A stretch of DNA of 64,000 nt from Cyanoderma ruficeps (Eukaryota > Chordata > Aves > Passeriformes > Timaliidae): positions 2,817,350-2,881,349 of the forward strand of contig VZDJ01000223.1 in assembly GCA_008694505.1 (NCBI GenBank), written 5' to 3'. The position numbers and the translations under genes are program-made. Under the pieces are notes generated by a model. That model was given only the letters and a program-made list of their open reading frames with translations, was not told where the DNA came from and did no database searches. How positions within the stretch are numbered: position 1 is the first letter of the stretch; every line of letters starts with the position of its first letter. Shown piece after piece: positions 1 through 22,429 of the stretch.

Positions 1-1364
1 AAACAAACCCAAACAAGCAAACCTCCACCAAAAATTAAAAAAAAAAAAAACAAGGAGGAAGGAAGTGCACACAACGGTTCTGTGAGGAAATTTTGCAATG
101 CTGCAACAGCCAAGGATTTGGGAGGGATTCTGTATGACCTTTGTTTTGTTACCTTCAGAAAGTGGAAAGAAAGGAGTAAGATACAAGACAAGGATCACTA
201 TTAAGTCACTTTCTGTGTAAACAATTGTACAATAAGGCCTGGAGTCCTGCAGAAGGCATTGCCCATGCATGGCTGACATTTACTTTGCCCAGAGTAAAGA
301 ACATCTACTTGCCAAGACTGTCGTTATGTAGCTTTGCATTACTGATTACTTCATCAAATTAGTCACCAGGTTTGTTTATGCAGTAGTGTTGAACTCAAAT
401 TCTTTATGAGATTTGTACCTTCTAGTACAAAATCTCACTAGTACAAGATCTTCCTCATAGCTTAGTATTTGAAGCTCAACTGAAATAATTTTTTAACAAG
501 CTGGCTAGCTGTACTTATTAACATCTTAAAACTTCTATAGATTTGATACTTTTTTAGATTGTTTTTGTAAAATTATATTGCTGCTAAAAACCCACCCAGT
601 GCCACGTACTTCCTTAATCTCAACTATATTATCACTTTCACTATCTCCACCAAATATGTGTCTCTCTGATATGCATCAGTGATCTCATTAATTCCCTTAC
701 CAGAACAATGCTAGAAAAACTACCTAAAAGGAGAAAGGTGGGGGTTGATCTTTCCTCCCAAATAACAAGTGATGGGACAGGAGGAATCAGCCTCAAGTTG
801 TACTGGAGGAGGTTTAGATCGGATATTAGGAAAAACTTCTTCATGGAAAAAGTTGTCAGACATTGGCCCAGGTTCACCTGGGAAGTGGTGGAGTCACCTA
901 GAGGGATCTAAAGACGTGCAGATGTGGCACTTGGGGACAGGGTTTAGTGGTTGACCTGGCAGTGCTGGGGGAATGAAGTCAATGCTTTTAGAGGCCTCTT
1001 CCACCCTCGGTAACTCCCTGATTCTGAACTGCAGGGCAGGACGGCTCTGCCACACAACTCATGGGGGAAACTGCGACTCATGTCAGCCACATCTCAGGAC
1101 AGCTGGACACAACCTTTACCTGTGTCCCAAACTGCTGCTCCCCACCCCACTGCTCCACTCTGCCCCCCTCCTCTGCCTGCCATGGGCTAAATGTGCATAG
1201 GATATGACAAAATTCTCCACAGAAACATGAATAAAGATCAGCACTCATCAGCACAATTTCCGTATTTAGAACTTCCTTAAGTCCTACAGCCACTCCTCCA
1301 TCTCCTTCAGAAGGAAGATCTCTGCCATGTAACTCCACCATCTCTCTTGCTCAGTATCCAGAAG
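1..1364. other. Upstream flank of the MILR1-like gene
   Basis: No exon could be supported here. The stretch is AT-rich, opens with a short A-rich tract near 40-50, and holds one recognisable repeat, the CR1 fragment at about 715-1030. A receptor promoter should lie somewhere in the last few hundred bases before the proposed signal-peptide exon at 1365, but I see no TATA box or CpG island to place it. Open frames here (about 60-90 codons) run through the CR1 sequence or are unremarkable. Confidence 0.5.
715..1030 (+). mobile_element. CR1 LINE fragment, 3' end
   Basis: The stretch reads as the 3' terminal part of an avian CR1 retrotransposon. Recognisable consensus segments occur in order: a piece about lines being placed in tissue-like gaagttg-type ORF2 end followed by 'ggtttagatcggatattagg', 'gggaagtggtggagtcacc', 'gatgtggcacttggggacag', 'gacctggcagtgctggggg', and a tail ending in gattctg, the degenerate 3' octamer typical of CR1. 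It is in plus orientation and heavily 5'-truncated, the usual state of CR1 copies. Many point changes mark it as old. It supports an avian (or at least sauropsid) origin for the window. Identification rests on remembered consensus, not a search. Confidence 0.88.
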
Positions 1365-4300
1365 ATGTTTTTTCTCACAATTCTGCTGTTTTCCTACCGT
1401 AAGCCAAGGACATGTTTCTTTCATATTACAAATCTTTCTAAAGCAGAACCATCGTTTCTTATCTGAAAGTTTTACTTCTTCTTCTCTTAGTTCAAATGCC
1501 TCAGCAGATACAGAAGATTACTGCAAATGGCAAAGGTAGGTTCTCTTTTGTTGATTTTGAGGTATGTGCTGAGAGTGACTGTTATCCAAAAAAATGGGGG
1601 AGATTTGAAAATGTACAAAATTTTCATGCCAAATTAAATCTTTTGCCTCTCTGTGCAGTGAGTCAGTTTAGAAGTTTCTATACAAAGTCAACTGTCTCTT
1701 TGCTGACCCTGTATGTAAAGTCAAAATTGCTTTAACTCGTTAAAACATTTTTTTTAATTGGAAATGTCGTAATTTATTTTAGTCATGCCTAGTTCAGTAC
1801 CATTTTCTGTGGAAAGACAGGTTTTTATTGCAAATTTATTTGTATAAGATCATAAAAACAAACTAATTTGAGGTACTATCAAGGCCCTTACTGCTACTAT
1901 TCAAACGTTCCATCTACTTCCACAAGGTTAGTTCTGTCTGTTAATAGACAGCCACAAATAAAATACTGCCTTTGCTTTCAGGTTCACATGCTGCCTCTCA
2001 ACTAATATATAAGGTTACTTTCTCCTACAATTAATATTCCACAATATTTGATTTAATCTCTTATATTTTCTATTATTTTAATTGCTTCTGTAGCTCAAAA
2101 GTATTGTTGTTGGTTCATCTGAACACATCTGTGGGCTTTGTGTGGATCCTTTGCACGAACACAGGCACTTTTCATCATGTGTGAAGCTGCATTCTGGTTT
2201 TGAAAAGTAATTTAGTTGCCTGCTATTAGAGGTGGGAAAAGTAAAATGGCCCATTTCAACACACATAAGCAGAGCCTGGTTGTCAACATATTTTGGGAAA
2301 AATCTGGGGCTTTCTCGGGTCATAGGTGTGGTCAACTCACTCAAAAGTTTCTTCTTTCCAGAGATGCTGTCCAATCCCAAGCTTGCACTGGTTCAGGGGA
2401 CTTTGAACGTGGTGATGAAGGAGAATGTGACCCTCTCCTGCCTCTCTGAGCCTGGATCTCCACCTGTCAGATACACACTGTTCAAGCACAACCAGCAGGT
2501 ATCTGCTTTAAACAGGTCAGACTTGACCCCTGCACTGTTCACCCTGACCATCAGCTCTGCCAGCGATGTGGGGGAATACAAGTGCAAAGCTGAGTATAAC
2601 AACTCCAGTGGTGGAAAATACAGCAACAGCCTCAACTTCACCTTCATAGGTAGGTCTTGCTGTCACCTTCCCAGCACTGGTCATTGCAGGGGTATAAGCC
2701 ATCTCTTTTTTGACTGAGGAGCTGAACTTTACTGCTGTTCTTACCTCAGGAGCTGGCAGTGCTCTCCTGCCCGGGCTCACAACCCTCCATCCTCCAGGCC
2801 ATCCTTTTGCCAGTGCTCTCTCCAAGTCTTGCCTGGAGCTTGTCCTGTATTTGGTGATTCAGACTTTTGAGTTTTCTTTCTACAGAGCCAATTTCCAAAC
2901 CAGTGCTGAGCTCACCCACCTCTCAGGCAAAGGAAGGCCAGAACGTGACCCTGTCCTGTTTCTCGGAGAATGGATCCCTTCCCATCACCTATCAATTCTT
3001 CAAAGGAAAACAAAGCATTTCTCCCCAGAAGACGATGCAGAAGAGGGAAGCAGCTGTGATTTTTCTATTTATCGATTCCCTTAGTGACTTTGGAACCTAT
3101 AAATGCAAAGCTAATAACAGTTTTCCCAATAACATCAAATACAGCAACGCCTTCAACTTTACATTAGCAGGTATGAATGAAAAGAGGTTACTACTGTTGA
3201 CAAACTGGTATCATACAAAATTCAGAATGTTGTAACTATGCAAGTTTTTACCCAGATATTTTGTTCCTAGAATGTGATGTTCAAAATACAATTTTTTAAC
3301 TTAAAAAAAGGAAATTTGATGTTTTAAAATTAACGCAAAACCATAGAATTTCATGCATCCTAGATAGCAGCAGAAGTTGAAATGACCATGAAAGATAGGC
3401 TCACTTTTACAAGAGACTCCTGATCCACCTTGGAGAGAGTCTGGTTTCATTTTTCTCTCTGGTCCTATGAAAGAGCTTAACTGGCAGCAGCAGGCTGCCT
3501 TCCTTCTGTTGGGGCACGGAGCCCTTGGGACGCACGTGAACAGTTACATTAACCCCAGTTAATCTAAAACCTGAAAGAAATTTCAAGTCTTGATTTCAAT
3601 TTACAGAAAATACTTAAAATATGAAACAATATTTCATTGCATAAACACTTTTTTTTTCCTTCTTTTTGGCAGAAGAGAGAAGCCATTCTCAGCCCCTGAT
3701 AATTTCTCTCGGGCTGATCCTGCTACTGCTCACAATAGGATTTGCTCTGGCAATTCCATTTTTCATAATTCCTTTGTATAAAGCAAGTGAGTTATTTGAA
3801 TGTCTGTTTCATTTTCCAAAGGTCATTTATGTTGTCAATATATTTTACTGTGTAAACATCCTGTTTTCAGTAGAGTAGCTCTTGATATTTTAGCCTGTTG
3901 TTGAGTCTCCTCTGAAGCAGCACTGGCAGCTTAACAAGACTTTGACGAGGCCAAATCTCTCAGCTGTGTTTTAGATGAAGGATCGGGGTGGGGGAAGCAA
4001 AGTAACATCTAATGTAATACAACACTGGGAGAAATTTGACCTCACTGGAAAGGGAAATTATTAAAATGCCCTTGGGTAACGAATAATTTCGATTGTGAAA
4101 ATAACTTTACCTGAAATCTCCAAATATATACACACACACGTGTTTTTCCATTACAATTTGCAGAAAAATTTAAGTCTACCAGGCCCTCAATCGGCCTTAC
4201 TTCAACAGTGAATGCAGAGGAATCTGAAAACGAAGTCATATACTCAGAGATTGGTAAGTTCCTGTCACCCCCTGCAGTCAGGCAGGTTTCTTCAGGTACT

Positions 4301-5169
4301 GCAAAATCACTGGAAGGGGGGGTGACACCTACTGACCCTCCTGGCAGAGGCATTATTTGAAATCCCTTGGAATCCATACCTGGCATCATCTGACAGCCAT
4401 GCAGCCAAAACTGCAGCTGGTTAAATGAAGTGAGGTTTGAATAAAAAAGGGTGTAATGGCCACTTACTAACTATAGACAATAGTGAGCTATATGAAGCTG
4501 CAGCAAAATAGAACTTATATAACTCCTGAATTCTGTTCAAAATTGTGCAGTACTTTAGTTTTTTACTGAATCCCTCTTAAGTTTGGTGAGATTCAAGGTC
4601 AGGTCAAACAGAAATTATGAAGTGACAACACAGCCACTGACCTATGTTAAGAGATTTTAGTGCTTGAATTGCAGAAAATACATAATATAATGAAGACATT
4701 ACCTGACAGCCACAATGCTCTGAACTTGGATGTTCCTACATTTGCCTTGAATGTGAATGGCTCTTTTCAAGGCGAGTAAATTTCTAAATATCCAAAAGGA
4801 GTAACTGTCTCCAAACAAACCTGCCTTCCTGTTCATGCAGCAGGTGAGAGTTCTCACTGCCCTGCTGGGTCAGCTCAGTGCTGTGCAGCTGCTCGTGCCA
4901 GGTCTCAGCCTGCAAGGACAGTGACAAAAGCTCTGATAAGGCCCATGGATGCTCCATGATTTATAACCAGTATGGAATCTCACTGCTTTGTTTCAAGATT
5001 ATAGAAAAAAAGGTCTGATTCAAGTTGTTTGTAATTGAGTTAATTACTGCTGTTCATCATCTTTGATCCAGAGCCTGTTAAACCAGAAGAAGAATACATC
5101 AACTTCTCCGTTATCAGAAGAGAAGAGGAAAAAGGTGAAAACCTCAAGCTACAATACTGGAATATCTGA
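1365..5169 (+). CDS. MILR1: MILR1-like inhibitory Ig receptor (Allergin-1)
   Basis: Type I membrane receptor; mammalian Allergin-1 restrains mast-cell activation. Proposed coding exons: 1365-1398, 1491-1535, 2362-2649, 2886-3170, 3673-3786, 4164-4253, 5072-5169 (954 nt, 317 aa). All introns are phase 1 as in Ig-superfamily genes, and every junction has GT-AG. Residues 1-12 are a short hydrophobic signal peptide. Two C2-type Ig domains follow (C53-C101 and C147-C196, each with LSC and DxGxYKC motifs and several NxT/S sites), then a membrane span at about 226-252. The tail carries an ITIM around Y282 (VIYSEI) and a second tyrosine, Y294 (YINF). The name comes from the domain count and position next to POLG2. 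PECAM1, the neighbouring family member, has six Ig domains. The first two small exons are the least certain; the last exon could alternatively splice at 5140 (AAAAG/GTGAAA) to a further exon. Confidence 0.75.
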
Positions 5170-5262
5170 TGCACCCAAATATGTTTAGAGGGGGCTTTGC
5201 TGGGTGGAGGCAGGGCTTAAATACTTGCAAATGCATATGAAATTGCTTAGTTACTATGGAAA

Positions 5263-5268
5263 AATAAA
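5263..5268 (+). terminator. MILR1-like poly(A) signal
   Basis: AATAAA lies about 95 bases past the proposed stop codon (TGA 5167-5169). A second AATAAA follows at 5302-5307. Either would end the transcript near 5285-5325, giving a short 3' UTR. Confidence 0.6.
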
Positions 5269-5319
5269 ACAGTTTTTAAGTTGTTTTGGGGTTAGGGGAA
5301 GAATAAAGAAAAACCCTAA

Positions 5320-6960
5320 CAAACCACCCTATGGCAAATTCAACAGCCTCACTATGAAACCATGCACAAGATGTTATGAGTAATCACATTGCTGATGTAA
5401 TGTTAATTCTTCTTCTGTATATCTGTACCAAAAAAGCAATTCTGAATAATGTTACTCTGGCTTTTAGCAGGGAAGAGGGCATGTTCTACAGTATATTCAA
5501 AGGTCCTCATCAGAGACTGAGTACCAGGTATGAATTTTTTCTGATTAACTTAATCACATACTTTTAAAAAATTTTTCAGCCCTTAAATGTGCTAAGTTCC
5601 AGCAAGCTGCATACAAAGAGATGATATTTAGATACCAATTTCCTGGCCTAATCAGTTTGTAGACAGACATTTTAGCTCACTTTTTAAGAACAATCTCTGA
5701 GCCATAACATCTAAGGACTTCAACTTATGAGAAAAAACAAACAGATAAAACTTAGAATTACATGTAAAGCTTTCACCCAAATCTAAGTTCCTGAACATTT
5801 AACAATTCTGCTAAAGTAGAAACTGGATTGTTTACAGACGTAAGATAATCAAAAGGCTTTTGTCCAGTGTAACAAAAAAAGAAAAAACATCCCTGTTAGG
5901 CACCAGATCTGTATTTGGCCTCTACGTACCTGCAAACACGGCAATTTTTCAGTTCAACAGTACTTCAGCTCTGAGTAGGGATAAGTTGCAAAAATTAATT
6001 TCGGGACAGCCGACTTCAAAATAAATTCTGTATCCTGCTACAGGGTGTTTCTTAGATGTTGCTGGGTTGTTTTAATTCCATAGCCAGCTTATTTAGAATT
6101 CCTTGAGTTCAACAAGGCACACTATGCTAACCTTGATTATATCTAGCATAAATACTCTATACTCAAATTATTATTGTTGTTACAAATAACTCATTCATGG
6201 TTAAGTGAGGACCATGTTAGTAGAAGATGATTTTAAGGCAAGTTCTTGTGTCTCGTGACACTGATGATATCAGAGGCCATGGCCCTTGCTGCACAAACCT
6301 TAAGCACTTTATACAGGAACTGAACAAGCTGGAAATCCAGACAAGATCAGAAACACAGAGTTTGGTATCTCTGCAAACTCTTGTATCTGATTTAAACCAC
6401 TGTGGAAAATATGATCACACATTAGTCTTTCTCCACCATTTTATACACGAAGATATTTTGTCCACGAAAAATGTTCATTAAAAACCATGTACAATTTAAA
6501 TCTGTTCCTCTGTTACTCTTGGTAATATATTCCTGATTTTTGTATATTTACCAAGTGCAAGATGAAGTAGCCTTCATATTTAAGAGCTGAAGCCATGTGA
6601 CTAAAATACACTCCTACAAAAAGTACAAAGATACTGACGTTATTGAAATATTTAAGATTTGGAAGTCTTTTATACAAAATACCATTTTCCAGCAGAGATC
6701 ACAACTGTGTCAGCAATACAGAGGAAAGCTGTATTTTTAGCTTAGGATGGAGCACTTCCAGTATGATATTAAAACCAAAGACATGAACAAGAATACAGTT
6801 AGCCTTGCTAATAAGAGACAAGTTTTTCTCTTCCCTTTTTCCAAGGTAACCTGGAAGAGCCAGATTTGACAGAAAACAGATCCATCACCAAGTTTTAACA
6901 GAACTGTTCGCAGAGAGACCACTGAGTCCATAATGCTGAAACCAGTTCAGGCAAAGGCGT
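5320..6960. other. Intergenic gap between convergent genes
   Basis: This AT-rich sequence lies between the 3' ends of the MILR1-like gene (+) and POLG2 (-). I found no conserved coding frame, RNA gene or recognisable transposon. An 84-codon open frame at 6227-6481 has no recognisable domain and no splice context. Confidence 0.6.
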
Positions 6961-6973
6961 CTAAGAAAATCCT

Positions 6974-6979
6974 TTTATT
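6974..6979 (-). terminator. POLG2: POLG2 poly(A) signal
   Basis: On the minus strand AATAAA begins only 14 bases after the POLG2 stop codon (6996-6994), so the 3' UTR would be roughly 35 nt. No other AATAAA lies close by, and the coding frame ends unambiguously in the family's ...SAKNV C-terminus. Confidence 0.75.
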
Positions 6980-6993
6980 CAACAAGTTTCAGT

Positions 6994-12610
<5,617 letters not shown>

Positions 12611-12629
12611 CTTGCCGCTCCCTCACAGC

Positions 12630-12668
12630 GGGGCTGGGGGGGGAAGAGAGGGAAGGGGGGGCTCGGGG
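12630..12668 (+). promoter_or_regulatory. G-run cluster beside the POLG2 start
   Basis: At least four runs of three or more G lie within 39 bases on the plus strand, 20 bases upstream of the POLG2 start codon on its template strand. A further run of nine G occurs near 12705. The spacing fits a potential G-quadruplex in the CpG-rich promoter. No structural evidence beyond the pattern. Confidence 0.5.
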
Positions 12669-12779
12669 AAGCCATTGCGCACGCGCAGCACCCCGCGCGG
12701 GAAGAGGGGGGGGGAAACACGGCCGCCGCGCATGGGCAGTGGGACCTTCGCGGCCTCGGCGGGAGCGGGGGCTGAAGGT

Positions 12780-13190
12780 CATGGGATCCTCGAGGGGAGT
12801 TTTCTGTCCCCAGGCTAAATCTTCTCACCTTTTCTAAAAGTAATGATGCCGTCAGATAACTTCTGCTAAAGGGATTGGCGTCTTGGAGCTGGATTTTCTC
12901 GCCTTTTGTTAACATAACTAATGCTGTCAGGTAACTTCCACAATAGAAGTTGTGTAATAAAAGAACTCGTTTCAAGCATTGGGGTAAGATTACATCACAC
13001 AAATAAACACACTGGGGAGGCGAGAATGTGAATTACATAGGTGGGTTCGTGTACGTTTTATTGTAAAAAAATGACTTTTTTACCCCTTGGTGTGCTTCAT
13101 ACGTGGCATGAACGTTGAGTCCCGTGCAGAATAAACAATGTCTCTTTTATAAACTGACCTCATTTAGAGTGCTACAAGGCCGCACGTGCC
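12780..13190. other. AT-rich spacer between two CpG islands
   Basis: The sequence drops sharply in GC between the POLG2 promoter island and the second island at 13.2 kb. A minus-strand AATAAA occurs at 13057-13062 and could serve a long DDX5 3' UTR isoform, but no other support exists. No coding sequence was found. Confidence 0.4.
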
Positions 13191-13199
13191 AAGGGTCAC

Positions 13200-13690
13200 A
13201 TCTGGCCTGCCACTGTGGGACAGGGACGTCCAGAGCTGGCCGGCACTGGGGACCGGGAGGGGGACAACGGGACAGACCCTGCTGTCACTGTGACCGGAAC
13301 ACGCCGCAGCTGCACGGGGACATTCCTGGGGAAAAGCCCCTCTGGAGCCCATGGGGGCAGCAAGGCCGAGCTCAGGCGTGGGCGGCAGCTCGGAGCCGCT
13401 GCCAAGAGCGCGGGCGAGGCCGCCCGGCTCCCCGCGGCCGCTCGGGGTGGCGCTGGCACAGGCGGAGCGCAGGCAGCGCAGTGGAAATTTCCATACTCGC
13501 TGCAGCACGGGCTGGCGGCCGTGCCGGAGGCGGGGCTGAGGCAGGAACCATTCCGCGAACCGCAGGCAGGAAAGGCTCGGCCCGGGATAATCCCCGCGCT
13601 GGCCCGGCGGCGCAGCCCCCTCCCCCGGGCCCGGCCCTGCCGCGCCGCCTTAGTAGGGCACTGGGTCAGCGGCAGGAGCTGCTGCTCTTC
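13200..13690. promoter_or_regulatory. Orphan CpG island upstream of POLG2
   Basis: A CpG- and GC-rich block about 0.6-1.1 kb upstream of the POLG2 start and 1.6 kb beyond the DDX5 poly(A) site. It contains a perfect kappa-B-type palindrome GGAAATTTCC at 13483-13492 and a second partly palindromic GGGATAATCCC near 13582. Both strands have long open frames (up to 273 codons), as expected of GC-rich DNA with few stop codons. No frame resembles a known protein. It could be an alternative promoter or the start of an unannotated noncoding transcript. Confidence 0.5.
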
Positions 13691-13699
13691 CCGCCTGCA

Positions 13700-15300
13700 C
13701 AAGCATTGCAGGCAACCTCAGTTCCAAGGCAGGTTTGCCATGAGCTCAATTCTACCAGAGCAGCACTGGCAGTAATGTCAAAGCTGCTTAGTAGAGCTCG
13801 TCTCTTTTCCTTTATTTTATGTGCAAATGTTACATTTTTCTCCTCAGGAAACACTACCCCACGCACAGGGTTGTTTGGAGAGTGCAAAATAGAGAGAGGA
13901 AATCTCTTTCCACGGTTTAGGTTTCGTATCACTTAAGTGTTAGACTCTCATATCTCAATTTTAATCCATGAGCTATAAATGCACTATTTAATGCCAGGAA
14001 AAAAAAATCCCACTTTACAAAACCAGCTTTTCGATGCATTTTGTTTCAGGCAACTGACCTGAAAACTCAGGCATTAAGTCATACTTCAACGATAATAATC
14101 TACTTCCTTGTTTTCTCACCCCTGGTGACACCAAGCACTGTTCCAAAACAAATAAATGAGAAAAAGCCCCACCCCTGCTCCCCCATTAAAAAAAACCCCA
14201 AAAACCAAAATACATTGCCACCTGCAGTTTTAGACTGCAGTGGGGTAGTTCCAAGCCTCCAGCTGGAGTTCTCAAACCACAGTGAAAGATGACAAAATAC
14301 TGTCAGTGACAGAACTTCACAGAGAAGGAGGAAATATTTAAGTGGCAGATAAGGCTACATTAGAGAACATCACAAGCTGAGCCTCAGAGGGAAACAGTAA
14401 TCAAGGACTGAGCAGAGACAAAGCAAAAAGTGCAAAACAAAGTTAACTCAGGTTCAAAATAACGTAAAAAGCATCTCGTAGATCAACCTTGAACACATTA
14501 AGAGTTGTTGAACTTAAAACTCATCACCGTTACTGATAAACAGGAGGGAGGAACTGAAAGTTATTATTAACTGGAATTTTAATACACTGTGCTTAAAACC
14601 ATTAAGCACTTTAACCCCAGGATGAAGTATTATTCCAGTTCTGCTTGTCAAGGAAATGCTGTTGCTCCACTCAGCATGGGCAGTGCTTTGAGATTAGAGA
14701 GTCATTTGCACATATTAGAAGTCCTTAAAAAAAAAACAACCCCATGAGGCATCTACATGGATCAGCAGCCCACTTCCCTCCCACCGCTTCCATAAAGAAA
14801 TCACTCCTCAATACCAGTTTAAGTATAATTTGAAGTTTTAATACTAAGATCTTCCCGTTTTCTCTGAAGCTCAGAAGCCTGCATGCTAACTCACAACGCC
14901 TGGCAGCTGTGGGTACACAACACTCAAGCCTGGTCTGCACATATGCTCGTGTGAAGGCGACGGTTACGGTGCTGCAGAAGCTTCCTACGCTTGTAGCAGC
15001 TCGTTAGCAACACCACTACAGAGTTTTGATCTTTTCCAAGAACTGGCCCTACGCTAGTGAGACAAGGAAGAACACTGTTTCCAATACTTTCTTAGAAGCC
15101 AGCTTTAATTTTCTTCCCCGTTGAAGCAGAGCCTGCCATGCTAAGCAATCTAGCCCAATCAAGGCAAGGCTGGTATTTGTATAAGCTTAAATGTTTAATC
15201 AGACACAGTTGAGAAACCTTTCTAGAATTTTATATAAAAACATTTGACATTTTGTTAATGTAAAGTTGTGCACATGTTGAGAAAATTGTCATCTGAAAGA
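13700..15300. other. Intergenic, POLG2 promoter to DDX5 3' end
   Basis: No coding exon, RNA gene or transposon could be recognised. The interval 14930-15110 is less AT-rich than its surroundings and could be conserved noncoding sequence or part of an extended DDX5 3' UTR, but I cannot test this. Confidence 0.4.
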
Positions 15301-15320
15301 AAAATCGGTCTTCAAATATC

Positions 15321-15326
15321 TTTATT
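15321..15326 (-). terminator. DDX5: DDX5 poly(A) signal
   Basis: Minus-strand AATAAA 271 bases downstream of the DDX5 stop codon, followed by a T-rich and GT-containing stretch. This would give a 3' UTR of about 290 nt. A longer isoform ending further downstream cannot be excluded. Confidence 0.65.
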
Positions 15327-15596
15327 GGAAGGCCATGCACTGCCTTCTGTTACTGTATTTCAAATCACTGTACATTTACTTTGAAAACACTGTCTGCATT
15401 TTCTAGTACAAAAAACTAAAAATTGTTTCAGGAATGTAGAGAAATATTCAACTTAAATAGCGAAAAAGTGCACCATAATTACTGCTGCACTGCAGTCATT
15501 TCTGCATTTTTCCCATTTCTTAAATAACTATCCTGTTTTGATAACACACAATATAAAGAGCAATTATGAAAAACTGAGACATTTAAATACACTAAG

Positions 15597-22021
<6,425 letters not shown>

Positions 22022-22143
22022 AGCGATGGTGGCGGTGGGCGAGGCGATTCCGGTCACTTAAAGCGGGTGGCGAAGGGTTCCACAAGTTCCGGCGCCGCTG
22101 GCGGGGGCCGCTCACTGTGGGCGCGGGGCCGCGCGGACGCCGG

Positions 22144-22150
22144 TTATATA
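22144..22150 (-). promoter_or_regulatory. DDX5: DDX5 TATA box
   Basis: Minus-strand TATATAA lies 123-129 bases upstream of the DDX5 start codon. It predicts transcription start near 22115-22120 and a 5' UTR of roughly 95-100 nt. A clear TATA box inside a CpG island is unusual for housekeeping genes but fits a very highly expressed one. Confidence 0.6.
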
Positions 22151-22429
22151 GGCGGTAGAGGGGGCTGCCGGGAGCCGGCGCGTGACGCACGCGCAGGCTC
22201 CACCCCCGCAATTATGTAAGCGGCCCGAGCCGGCCCGAGGCTCCGCCTCCTTCCGCGTAGGCGTGGCCGCGGCGCGCCCGGTTGACCGGCTTTGAGCTCG
22301 CGGCCGGAAGTGCCCCCCCATCGGGGAGTGCGCCCCCACTCCCACTCCCCTGCCCGCGCCTGCGCGGTGCCGCTGCGGGCGGGAGGCTCGTTCTCCCTGA
22401 GGGCATCCCGCCCTGAAGGGGACGGAAAT

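Noticed and set aside
1365..5169. Identification of the first gene as PECAM1
   Set aside because: Only two Ig domains are present where PECAM1 has six, and the order next to POLG2 fits MILR1. The shared YSE-type ITIM reflects family relationship.
13115..13936. 273-codon plus-strand frame through the orphan CpG island
   Set aside because: GC-rich sequence with few stop codons gives long frames on both strands. The translation is low-complexity R/G/P/A-rich and its ends fall in AT-rich DNA without signals.
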